Shown piece after piece: positions 38,241 through 46,557 of a stretch of 64,000 nt of DNA. The notes beneath the pieces were generated by a model. It ran no database searches, was not told the DNA's origin, and worked only from the letters and a program-made list of their open reading frames with translations. The DNA is from Coxiellaceae bacterium (GTDB lineage: Bacteria; Pseudomonadota; Gammaproteobacteria; Coxiellales; Coxiellaceae). The DNA is taken from assembly GCA_029210045.1 (NCBI GenBank), contig JARGNX010000006.1, forward strand, positions 1 through 64,000, written 5' to 3'. How positions within the stretch are numbered: the first letter of the stretch is position 1; the number at the start of each line of letters is the position of its first letter. A program made the position numbers and the translations under genes.

Positions 38241-39252
38241 GTGTGTTTCCTTTGTTGGTGTGTAGAAATGTAGATAAGATTTGATTGAAAATTGTAGGCG
38301 ACTCAATATGCGAGATGTGCCCCACGTTCATGTTTTCGTGCACTTTTACATTAGGGATTTGCTTGGCAGCTTTATTGACCCAGTGTTTCATGTCTCCAAG
38401 TTTTTGTTGTGCTAATGGAGGGGCAAATGCTTTACCGGGGACGACGTGATCCTCTGATCCGTATAAAATAAAGGTGGGTGCTTTGATTTTAGATAGTTCA
38501 TAGGCGACTGGTTGTTCATAGATCATTTCATAAATTAACGCATGGGCACGTGCCAATTTTTTATAGTTTGGGTTTAATGACTGTCGATAGTCCAGTAGTG
38601 CATATTGTCTATAGCGGGGTTCCCAGTGTGCATAAAGTTCTTTATGTTGATTCTCAATAGACTGCCAAGTATTTTTTACAAATATTGCGACCATTTGGTC
38701 TGGCGTTTTATAGGGGATGCTTAAACGATAATCTTCAAGCCCCAGAGGATCTTCTAAAAACAATTTATTCACACTGTTGGGGTACATTAATGAGAACCGA
38801 ATGGCTAGCATCCCGCCCATCGAGTGCCCTACTATAAACATATGCTTGATCTTAAGATGGTCGAGCAGTTGCTTGGTATTGGTCGATAATTGAAAAAAGC
38901 TGTAATAAGTGTTCGTTTTTGTAGATTTTCCAAAACCAATTTGATCAGGTGCAATCACACGATAACCCTGCTGACTTAAAAATTCGATGGTATTTTGCCA
39001 ATAAGCCCCCATGGCTAAACCGCCATGTAATAAGACAACTACGCCTTTGGTATTATGGCGTGCTGGACGAATGTCCATATAAGCCATGCGAGCTGGTTTT
39101 CCTTCCAGGTCGAAATCAAAGTAATGAACGGGGTAGGGATAGTGATAGCCCTCTAAATTAAGCCCAAGCGGCGTTTTAGGTAAGCCGGCACTGGCTGAGA
39201 TATAAAAAACAGCTAGAAACAGTGTAAACGCAATCTTTTTAAAACTTAACAT
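38233..39252 (-). CDS. Exported alpha/beta hydrolase
   Basis: The 339-residue protein has a signal peptide (about 1-22, ISASAGLP) and an alpha/beta-hydrolase core. The oxyanion region is VVLLHGGLAMGAYW, the nucleophile elbow is GHSMGG, and an Asp in YGSEDHVV and a His in NVGHISHIES complete the triad. Such enzymes are esterases, lipases or C-C hydrolases. The substrate cannot be read from sequence. It forms an operon with the NTF2-like gene and diverges from a LysR regulator across 93 bases, so control by that regulator is likely. Confidence 0.85.
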   Translation of the reverse strand: MLSFKKIAFTLFLAVFYISASAGLPKTPLGLNLEGYHYPYPVHYFDFDLEGKPARMAYMDIRPARHNTKGVVVLLHGGLAMGAYWQNTIEFLSQQGYRVIAPDQIGFGKSTKTNTYYSFFQLSTNTKQLLDHLKIKHMFIVGHSMGGMLAIRFSLMYPNSVNKLFLEDPLGLEDYRLSIPYKTPDQMVAIFVKNTWQSIENQHKELYAHWEPRYRQYALLDYRQSLNPNYKKLARAHALIYEMIYEQPVAYELSKIKAPTFILYGSEDHVVPGKAFAPPLAQQKLGDMKHWVNKAAKQIPNVKVHENMNVGHISHIESPTIFNQILSTFLHTNKGNTHV

Positions 39253-39297
39253 TCAATCACCTCATCTAAAATTTACAACAGAGTTTACAAGCATTCT

Positions 39298-39320
39298 TGG
39301 TATGTGTAAAATATATACCA
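39298..39320. promoter_or_regulatory. Candidate LysR operator in the divergent gap
   Basis: TGGTAT (39298-39303) and ATACCA (39315-39320) form a perfect 6-bp inverted repeat separated by 11 bases, an interrupted dyad of the kind LysR proteins bind. It lies between the divergent hydrolase and LysR genes, 26 bases from the LysR start. Confidence 0.5.
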
Positions 39321-39345
39321 TCTATATTTACCATAGGTTATAACT

Positions 39346-40194
39346 ATGCTTCCATCATCAGTGGATTTGGTTTACTTTCTTGAAGTGGCGAAAATGGCTA
39401 ATCTCACACGGGCCGCTAATCGTCTAGGTATCAGTCAGCCATCACTCAGTTTGGCGATGCAGCGACTGGAAAAAAGCATTGGAACAGAATTATTAATTCG
39501 CCATCAGCATGGTGTTAAGCTTACTCAGGGAGGCAAGCAGTTATTAATTTATGCGCGTGGTTTGCTACAAAATTGGGCCAATTGTAAGTCGCAAGCACTG
39601 GCATCACAGCACAGCGTGCAAGGGTATTATACCTTGGGCTGTCATGCGACGATTGCGATTCATACTGTTTCTGAGTTTTTGCCTCAATTACTGGCTGAGC
39701 ATTCACAATTGGAAATTCAACTGAAGCATGATAATTCGCAAAAAATCATTGAAGAAGTAATCTCGCATTCGATAGACTTTGGAATTGTGACCAATCCTGT
39801 AAAGCATGCGAATTTAGTCATCTACCCTTTGTGTACTGATGAGTTTACCTTCTGGCAGTGTCATCCAGCGAGTAAAACAAATAAGGACGTTATACTGGCT
39901 GATTTAAGCTTGCCGCAAACCCGTGCATTGCTAAAATCTGCAAGGAATAAAATTCCATACCAGCGTGTTATTAATATGAATAGTCTTGAGGCAATTAGTG
40001 TGCTTGCTGCAAAAGGCGGTGGTATAGGTTTATTGCCTGCACGCTTTGCGGCGTCGATTTTTTCGAAAAAATTAAAAAAAGTACCGCAAGCACCAAGCTA
40101 CCAAGATAAAATTTGTTTAATTTATCGTGATGAAAACAGTCGGCTGTTTGCGTTTAAATATATCATTGATAGGATTAAATCGGTTTTTAATTAA
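39346..40194 (+). CDS. LysR-family transcriptional regulator
   Basis: The 282-residue protein has the N-terminal HTH (YFLEVAKMANLTRAANRLGI, then SQPSLSLAMQRLEKSIG) and the usual co-inducer-binding domain. The C-terminal part includes VLAAKGGGIGLLPA, common to CysB/CynR-like members. It is unlike the tandem pair at 25742-27609. Divergent orientation with the exported hydrolase operon points to that operon as target. Confidence 0.9.
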   Translation: MLPSSVDLVYFLEVAKMANLTRAANRLGISQPSLSLAMQRLEKSIGTELLIRHQHGVKLTQGGKQLLIYARGLLQNWANCKSQALASQHSVQGYYTLGCHATIAIHTVSEFLPQLLAEHSQLEIQLKHDNSQKIIEEVISHSIDFGIVTNPVKHANLVIYPLCTDEFTFWQCHPASKTNKDVILADLSLPQTRALLKSARNKIPYQRVINMNSLEAISVLAAKGGGIGLLPARFAASIFSKKLKKVPQAPSYQDKICLIYRDENSRLFAFKYIIDRIKSVFN

Positions 40195-40272
40195 TGGCAA
40201 AAAACATGGGTAAAGCAGCATCTTGTCGACGATACCATATTCTCATTACGTATCAGAGGTCCTGGCTTACAG

Positions 40273-40317
40273 GTGTGTAAGATAATGCTTGCAAATTAAA
40301 TCCACTTCCGCTAGTGT
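40273..40317 (+). promoter_or_regulatory. Shared promoter element upstream of pseudokinase gene
   Basis: The 23 bases 40273-40295 match 42157-42179 at 20 positions, including the identical 12-mer AATGCTTGCAAA. In both places TTGCAA can serve as -35 with a 17-base spacer; here the -10 would be TAGTGT (40312-40317). The rest of the 40195-40397 gap holds only the AAGGAG ribosome binding site. Confidence 0.5.
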
Positions 40318-40397
40318 GGTTCATTCTTTGTTCAGTCCGGTTCCGGCGCGTATACAGTAAAAATAATTTTATGCCTTTTATATGAAGGAGCTCTGCT

Positions 40398-42149
40398 ATG
40401 TCCAGATATCGTTCCGGTGCGTCTATGTTCGAGCAAAAATGTATTGTTGACAATGCTATCCGTCACCCGTTATCGGATGGAGTTACTAAGGTATCGATTG
40501 CTAGTTATCTTTCCGCAATACCAGATTGTAATATTCGTGGTGATTACCATTTTGAAACGGCTGCATTGCGTCAAGCACCGGTATTTGACAAAGACGATTT
40601 TGACATGGTTATGCAACGAAGCAAGGCGTTAAGTAACATACATCAGATTTTAAAAAGTTCGCCTTCTCCGGGTTTTGTGCCGCGGTTTAAATTAACAGAA
40701 TTGCAGGGTTCATTGCCTCCGTATTTGCAACAACAAAAGCAAATGTGGTTGGCGCAAGGCAAGTTTCAAGACAGTGAGGTATTAGCTAAAGAGTTTGACG
40801 ACTCTGCTTATGCAGTGCAATCCGTATCGGGCAGAAGATTAGCAGACATCTATCAGGTATCTTTACCGCCCATACGTGGGGAGTTACCGCAGCGAATTCA
40901 GCTGAATAAGCAGTTTGATGAGTTATGGCATGACTTGGTGTCAACCATATACTATTTACAACATTTGGACTTGCATGGTGTAGTGCATGTTGATATTGGG
41001 TTGGATACCATTATTCGTACGTCAAATAATCAAATCAAAATAACGGGATTACATGATACTTTTCGTCATTTACAAATGGGTGAGTCACCCATCGATGAAC
41101 TTAATCCTAGAATGTATTTTAATGAGGTTTCCCCGCCTGAAATATTATTAAGGCAAGAGAAGTCTTATATCTCATTAACGCCACCATGGTTGGTTGGGAT
41201 GTTGGCGTATGCAATGGCTACGCGTGGTAATCGTAATCCTTTTGGTATCAGTCAGGCGGTGTGGGGAAATTACCATAATCGTTTAGAGGCCTTACGCGGT
41301 TTTTATAAAAAAAATCGTCTAGCAAAAAAATTAGCGATCAATTTTAATTACCCTATTTTTTATTCGTTACGAGGCCAGCGGTTACAAAGTTTCATTGAAA
41401 CCTGCTTAAGCCCAGATCCGATGACGCGTGTTCAGATGACAGTGCGTAAGATGTTTCGTCATGCGTTATTTGTGATGGATGAAAATAATTTAAATGAGAC
41501 GCTTAAAGCGTGTGATATTGATAAAGACTTAGCAGCGGCTGTTAACGGTCAGTTATTTAATCCTAACAATGTACGCTTTATGACGTTTAATGCAGCAAAG
41601 CGCTATGTTAAAACACGTACTGACACGGGGCGACGCAATGCCAAAATGGCAGCAAACCCAACATACAAGCAAGCGATTCGTTCAACGTCGACGGCGTACC
41701 GTGTTGCTGTGGCGGCTGTTATCTTGGTGGCTATTGGCGCTGCAGTAACTGTGGCGGTGCTAGCTCCTCCATTAGTGGTGATGGTTGCTGTTAGCGCAGC
41801 TGCTGGTGTGCTGGTTGCTGGTTCAATGACTGCAACTGGTGTGGTTGTGCGACAACGAGTGAAAAAAGCTAAAAAGCATCTCAGTGATTTATATAAAGCA
41901 CCAGGACATGATGATCGTAAAAGGAAGCCACAGCAGGGCCCTGAATATGAACCATTATTGTCAACCATTGATAGTGCGGCCGAGTCTAAAGAAGCTGAAA
42001 AAATGGCAGGGGGGGCGCAAAATAATAAAAGACTATCGACGAAGCTGAGCATGACCTTTGCGATGCCAGTCGATGGTTATGATACGGTTGACCTGGATGA
42101 TGAAGATGAAGGACTTGTGCAGTTTGAGCATAAGTCCTGTGCGATATAG
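40398..42149 (+). CDS. Membrane-anchored pseudokinase, putative effector
   Basis: The 583-residue protein aligns with the next gene and has a kinase-like layout, but its catalytic motifs are damaged. The loop reads H197-V-D199-I-G-L-D-T204 where an active kinase has HxDxxxxN, and the DFG position reads G217-L-H (ITGLHDT), so both metal ligands are lost. The hinge-like YAVQSVSGRRLADIY and the later SPPEILL and LVGMLAYAMATRG blocks are kinase-like. Two hydrophobic segments (about 433-477) precede a basic stretch. The tail is acidic (DLDDEDEGLVQFEHK), like Dot/Icm E-block signals. An AAGGAG ribosome binding site lies 8 bases before ATG. Likely a regulatory or scaffold partner of the downstream kinase (inference). 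Confidence 0.6.
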   Translation: MSRYRSGASMFEQKCIVDNAIRHPLSDGVTKVSIASYLSAIPDCNIRGDYHFETAALRQAPVFDKDDFDMVMQRSKALSNIHQILKSSPSPGFVPRFKLTELQGSLPPYLQQQKQMWLAQGKFQDSEVLAKEFDDSAYAVQSVSGRRLADIYQVSLPPIRGELPQRIQLNKQFDELWHDLVSTIYYLQHLDLHGVVHVDIGLDTIIRTSNNQIKITGLHDTFRHLQMGESPIDELNPRMYFNEVSPPEILLRQEKSYISLTPPWLVGMLAYAMATRGNRNPFGISQAVWGNYHNRLEALRGFYKKNRLAKKLAINFNYPIFYSLRGQRLQSFIETCLSPDPMTRVQMTVRKMFRHALFVMDENNLNETLKACDIDKDLAAAVNGQLFNPNNVRFMTFNAAKRYVKTRTDTGRRNAKMAANPTYKQAIRSTSTAYRVAVAAVILVAIGAAVTVAVLAPPLVVMVAVSAAAGVLVAGSMTATGVVVRQRVKKAKKHLSDLYKAPGHDDRKRKPQQGPEYEPLLSTIDSAAESKEAEKMAGGAQNNKRLSTKLSMTFAMPVDGYDTVDLDDEDEGLVQFEHKSCAI

Positions 42150-42156
42150 ATTCGCA

Positions 42157-42201
42157 GTATGTGAGACAATGCTTGCAAAATATTGTTTCATGATTTAATT
42201 T
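42157..42201 (+). promoter_or_regulatory. Shared promoter element upstream of kinase gene
   Basis: This is the second copy of the element at 40273. AATGCTTGCAAA is at 42168-42179. TTGCAA (42173-42178) as -35 and TAATTT (42196-42201) as -10 are 17 bases apart. The kinase gene therefore probably has its own promoter, matched to that of its paralogue. Confidence 0.55.
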
Positions 42202-42273
42202 AAGAGCTCTTTTGTAAATGGATTTCCCGTGTGGTCGCCAGTTCGCGTTGTCACTGTTAAGGGGAGGTCCGTT

Positions 42274-44250
42274 ATGTCACGTTCAAAAACTCAAGTCGGT
42301 ATTAGTCGTCATGAAGCGTTAGTAATTCTTGATTTAGCTGCAAAACATATTGCTAAAAATGTATCGCTCAATGATAAAGAGCAAGTGCGTCAATTGTCAG
42401 TCAATAATGGTTCATTTAAAGACTTAATAGCTACCGGTACAGGTTTTTATTTACGCTTAGATCGCCAGATACCTTTTAACAATGAGCAAGCTATTCAATT
42501 AGCCCAGCAAACAGATTGGATTCAGCAACGACACCAGGCAATTAACCGCTACCCACATAGCACTATTCCTTTGCAAATACGCGTTATGGATTTTACTGAA
42601 CCCGGTCATTGGGATTGTTTATCTACGGATCCAATTATTGATGCTATTCGTGTGTTGTACGAAAGTGAAGGAGCTAAGCATAAACCAACGGCGCGTGGGT
42701 ATAAAAAATATATTCGTCAAATTATTTGGAATGGCTTATATGCTGTTGAGGCTATTGAGGGTGAGCCATTAAGTGATCTCTATGCGGCAGAAAGGACTGA
42801 TGGCATTGTGCAAACACGGTCGTTACATTCAATGCACGATTTTAAGCGAGATCTGTATGCCATGACGCAAGGTCTTGCACATTTACATTCGCTGGGTTTT
42901 TCACACGGTGACTTTACACCCAATAATATTTTAAAAACGTCACAAGGGCAGTTGTATTTAATTGATCCGGATGATACCAAGCCATTAGATTATCGTGGTC
43001 CACGCTTGTGGGATAACTTTAGTCGGTTTTCTCCACCTGAGATACTGTTTTCTAGGCGTCGTGACACGCCGGGATTGTTGACAGATATTAATGGTTGTTT
43101 GAAGGGTTATCCGCAGGCAATCGATACCTATCAGTTAGCCATGACAGCTTATTTTATGGTGACTGGTCATGCCAATATTTTTAAATTACCAACAGAAGAT
43201 TGGCAATCGTCATTTTGGCAGGATAAATTATGTAAACGCTTATCACGATTTACCACTATTCGGTTATTGGATGAGTGGGGCTATATGGATTTTAGTCATA
43301 TTTATTTTTCTACGCCAGCTGGTCAACTGTTAAAGCAGTGGATTATGCAAGCAATGACCTTTGATCCCAGTGAGCGTCTCAATTATTCTCCACAGCAATT
43401 GTTGCAGCATGATTTTTTTATAGGTGACGTAGCTGAGATTGAAGTGATAAAAAAATTCACCTCAGTGAATCGAGATATTGCTGCTATTGTTGGCGTCGAT
43501 TCTAACACGGTGCCGCGAGAAGAAAAGCTTGCGCCACTGGAAGAGCAAGCTGAGGTGCAGCGATTAGCAGGGCAGCGAGGACGTTTAACCCGTGCGGCTG
43601 CTATTTTATACCGTGGTGCAAGACAACATGGTCATTCAAAAGTAATGGCACGCTCGCGAGCTTATCCTAGCTATAGGTGTGCGTTTAAATCGTTATCGAC
43701 AAAACAAAAAGTGGTAGCAGCTACGGCGATTGTTATGGCTGTTGCAGCTATTGTGGCAGTGAATGTTGTGACGGTTGGAATACCGATTTTGGTAGCCACT
43801 TGTGTGGTTGGTGCAGCGGTGATCGTAGGTGGAGTGGGAGTTCCGTTAATGAAAGTGCGCAAACAGGTTGGGCAAGCCAATAAAAGTTTGCGCACTGCAC
43901 ACCGAGGAGTTTATGTGAAGTTTATCGATAATAAATTACAACTAAAAAAGCTAAGCCGTGAACAACAAGATGACCGGTTGGGTATACCTCGTTGTAAATT
44001 ATTACGCTTGGGTCGGCCCAAGCCTGTGGCGGGTATTTTTGCAGTCAGCCAAGACTCATCAGATTGTGATAGCGATGGTGTAACTCAGCCTTTACTTAAG
44101 CGTCATTCGTGCCCGGATATTACTGCGCGTTTTATGACAAGGAGAGATCGCCGTTCGTTCGATGATGTTGACAGTGTAGAGATTCCTGTGGGGGATGGCG
44201 ATGAGGGTTTGGAGCATAAAGCAGAAGAATCGATTTTGATTAAAAGCTAA
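42274..44250 (+). CDS. Membrane-anchored protein kinase, putative effector
   Basis: I start it at ATG 42274, which has GGGGAGG seven bases upstream; the product is 658 residues. The catalytic loop H211-G-D213-F-T-P-N-N218 and the metal-binding D231 in LIDPDDTK mark a probably active kinase. Further blocks are YAMTQGLAHLHSLGF (helix E), FSPPEILFSRR (activation segment end) and DTYQLAMTAYFMVTG (helix F). Residues near 485-530 are two hydrophobic segments followed by a basic stretch, as in the upstream paralogue. The tail GDGDEGLEHKAEES is acidic and shares DEGL-EHK with the neighbour. No signal peptide is present. Host targets are unknown. Confidence 0.68.
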   Translation: MSRSKTQVGISRHEALVILDLAAKHIAKNVSLNDKEQVRQLSVNNGSFKDLIATGTGFYLRLDRQIPFNNEQAIQLAQQTDWIQQRHQAINRYPHSTIPLQIRVMDFTEPGHWDCLSTDPIIDAIRVLYESEGAKHKPTARGYKKYIRQIIWNGLYAVEAIEGEPLSDLYAAERTDGIVQTRSLHSMHDFKRDLYAMTQGLAHLHSLGFSHGDFTPNNILKTSQGQLYLIDPDDTKPLDYRGPRLWDNFSRFSPPEILFSRRRDTPGLLTDINGCLKGYPQAIDTYQLAMTAYFMVTGHANIFKLPTEDWQSSFWQDKLCKRLSRFTTIRLLDEWGYMDFSHIYFSTPAGQLLKQWIMQAMTFDPSERLNYSPQQLLQHDFFIGDVAEIEVIKKFTSVNRDIAAIVGVDSNTVPREEKLAPLEEQAEVQRLAGQRGRLTRAAAILYRGARQHGHSKVMARSRAYPSYRCAFKSLSTKQKVVAATAIVMAVAAIVAVNVVTVGIPILVATCVVGAAVIVGGVGVPLMKVRKQVGQANKSLRTAHRGVYVKFIDNKLQLKKLSREQQDDRLGIPRCKLLRLGRPKPVAGIFAVSQDSSDCDSDGVTQPLLKRHSCPDITARFMTRRDRRSFDDVDSVEIPVGDGDEGLEHKAEESILIKS

Positions 44251-44302
44251 AAATCACATACAATCGCACCATTAATTTACTGGTTCTATATTAAGGTGTT
44301 TG

Positions 44303-45340
44303 ATGTCTGTTGAAAATGATCGTTTTATTCGTGCGCTATTGCGTCAGCCTGTAGATCGTACACCGGTGTGGATGATGCGCCAAGCAGGGCGCTATTTGCC
44401 TGAGTACCGAGCGCTACGTAAAAAGCTACCAAACTTTATGCAATTCTGTCGTAACGTTGATGCTGTTACCGAGGTCACATTGCAGCCACTTGAGCGTTTT
44501 GCGCTTGATGCGGCGATTATCTTTAGTGATATCTTAACGGTGCCACAAGCCATGGGAATTGATTTGGCTATCGAGCCACAGCGTGGTCCGGTGATTCATA
44601 ACCCGGTGAGCAATGCTGCGGATGTTGAAAAGCTGCACAACAATACAGTGGCTGAGTTACAATATGTAGCTGATGCGATAGTGTCTGTAAAAAAAGCATT
44701 AAATAATCGTGTGCCACTCATTGGATTTGCTGGTAGCCCTTGGACGATTGCCACTTATATGGTGGAGGGCGGTAGCAGTAAACTATTCCATTGCATTAAG
44801 CGCATGATGTATGCCGAGCCAAAGCTCTTGCATGCGCTATTACAAAAAATTACTGACCTCACGATTGATTATCTTAATATGCAGATTGATGCCGGTGTTG
44901 ATGCGGTGCAAATATTTGACAGTTGGGGTGGTGTGCTATCTGGGTCAGCTTATAAAGAATTTTCATTGAGCTATATGCAGCGCATCGTAGAAGCTTTGAA
45001 ACTGAAGGATGTAAAAGTACCGGTTATTTTATTCACCAAAGGTGGCGGTCAATGGTTAGAGTTGATGGCAGCCACAGGCTGTGAGGCTTTGGGTTTAGAT
45101 TGGACAACGGATTTAACGGTGGCGCGTCAGCGTGTTGGTGATCAAGTGGCATTGCAAGGGAATTTAGATCCAGCAGTGTTATTAAGCACACCGGAAGCGG
45201 CAGCAGCTGAGACAAAAAAAGTATTGGATGCTTATGGTGAAGGCAGCGGTCACGTATTTAATTTAGGCCACGGTATTAATAAAGACACGCCGATTGAAAA
45301 TGTGGAAGCGATGTTTGAAGTATTTAAGGAAACGGTATGA
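44303..45340 (+). CDS. hemE: Uroporphyrinogen decarboxylase
   Basis: The enzyme converts uroporphyrinogen III to coproporphyrinogen III in heme synthesis. ATG 44303 gives 345 residues (354 in E. coli). The signatures [16 protein letters not shown] and [14 protein letters not shown] (with the catalytic aspartate) are intact, as is [17 protein letters not shown]. The stop overlaps the next gene by four bases. Confidence 0.97.
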   Translation: MSVENDRFIRALLRQPVDRTPVWMMRQAGRYLPEYRALRKKLPNFMQFCRNVDAVTEVTLQPLERFALDAAIIFSDILTVPQAMGIDLAIEPQRGPVIHNPVSNAADVEKLHNNTVAELQYVADAIVSVKKALNNRVPLIGFAGSPWTIATYMVEGGSSKLFHCIKRMMYAEPKLLHALLQKITDLTIDYLNMQIDAGVDAVQIFDSWGGVLSGSAYKEFSLSYMQRIVEALKLKDVKVPVILFTKGGGQWLELMAATGCEALGLDWTTDLTVARQRVGDQVALQGNLDPAVLLSTPEAAAAETKKVLDAYGEGSGHVFNLGHGINKDTPIENVEAMFEVFKETV

Positions 45341-46491
45341 GTGATCTGCCCGTAGTCATTATTGGTTCGGGATTGGCCGGATACATGACGGCTAAAGAAT
45401 TTCGTAAGCGTGATCAACAAACAAAGTTAATTATCATTACCGAGCAAGATGGACGATTTTATTCCAAGCCGCAATTATCGACAGCTTTAGCCCATAAAAA
45501 AACCGCTGATGAAGTGGCGATGGGTTCAGCAGAAAAAATGGCTGAGCAATTGAATGCTTATGTGTTGAATGATGCTGTGGTGGAGTCTATTGATACGGAA
45601 CAACAGCAGGTAGTGTTGGCATCAAAAGAAGTGATTCCTTATCGTGATTTAGTATTAGCGACTGGCGCCGATGTTTTACACGCTCCCATAGCTGGTGATG
45701 CGATTGATCAGGTATTGTCGATTAATAATTTGCAAGATTACGCTCGCTTTCGTGAAGCGATTACCGATGCAAAGCACATTGCGATTATGGGTGCAGGTTT
45801 AGTGGGTTGTGAATATGCCCATGATTTATTGCAGGCAGGATATCAAGTTAGTTTGATTGCCCCTGATAAGTGGCCGTTACAGCGTTTTGTTCCGCAGGCG
45901 ATTGGTGAGCTGATGCGCGATAAATTAACTGAAGGCGGCGCGCAATGGTATTTAGAACAATTTGCGACTGATATAAATCAATGTGATGATCGTCAATTAC
46001 GTTTAACCTTATGCGATCAGCGTGGTGAAGTGGATGCCGATGTGGTGTTATCGGCGATTGGTTTTAGACCAAGTGAAACGGTGGCGCGTACGGCTGGTGT
46101 TAAGTGTGATCACGGTATATTGGTTGATAAGCAATTTCGCACGTCGCAAGCGCATATTTATGCGTTAGGTGATTGTTCACGTGTTGATGGCTTGTGGCAA
46201 CCGTTTGTCGCACCGATATCACATGGTTGCAAAGTGTTAGCTGAAAATTTATGTGGTGGTCAGGCAGAAATTGTCTATCCAGTGATGCCTGTCGTCACTA
46301 AAACACCATTGTGTCCGTTGGTGATGGTGCTACCACCGACGGATGTTGAAGGAGAGTGGCAGGTAACGGGTGATCGACCGAATCTGACAGCACGCTTTAT
46401 TGATCAACAGAGTAACTTGCGGGGATTTGCTTTAACGGGAGACACCATTAAGCAACGCATGGAATGGGTGAAGCAACTGCAGGCACAATAG
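45337..46491 (+). CDS. FAD-dependent rubredoxin reductase-like oxidoreductase
   Basis: The 384-residue flavoprotein has two dinucleotide-binding motifs, [17 protein letters not shown] at the N-terminus (FAD) and [17 protein letters not shown] at about residues 148-164 (NAD(P)H). The FAD-binding block is HIYALGDC. The size and the [14 protein letters not shown] segment fit rubredoxin reductases of Pseudomonas type, which pass electrons from NADH to rubredoxin. Its overlap with hemE (ATGA) implies one transcript. No rubredoxin gene is in the window, so the electron acceptor is not established. Confidence 0.85.
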   Translation: MSDLPVVIIGSGLAGYMTAKEFRKRDQQTKLIIITEQDGRFYSKPQLSTALAHKKTADEVAMGSAEKMAEQLNAYVLNDAVVESIDTEQQQVVLASKEVIPYRDLVLATGADVLHAPIAGDAIDQVLSINNLQDYARFREAITDAKHIAIMGAGLVGCEYAHDLLQAGYQVSLIAPDKWPLQRFVPQAIGELMRDKLTEGGAQWYLEQFATDINQCDDRQLRLTLCDQRGEVDADVVLSAIGFRPSETVARTAGVKCDHGILVDKQFRTSQAHIYALGDCSRVDGLWQPFVAPISHGCKVLAENLCGGQAEIVYPVMPVVTKTPLCPLVMVLPPTDVEGEWQVTGDRPNLTARFIDQQSNLRGFALTGDTIKQRMEWVKQLQAQ

Positions 46492-46557
46492 AACAATAAA
46501 ATAGCTTATTTCATCCGTGTGGGAATGGAATCGAGTACAAGCTTGAGGGGATGAGCA

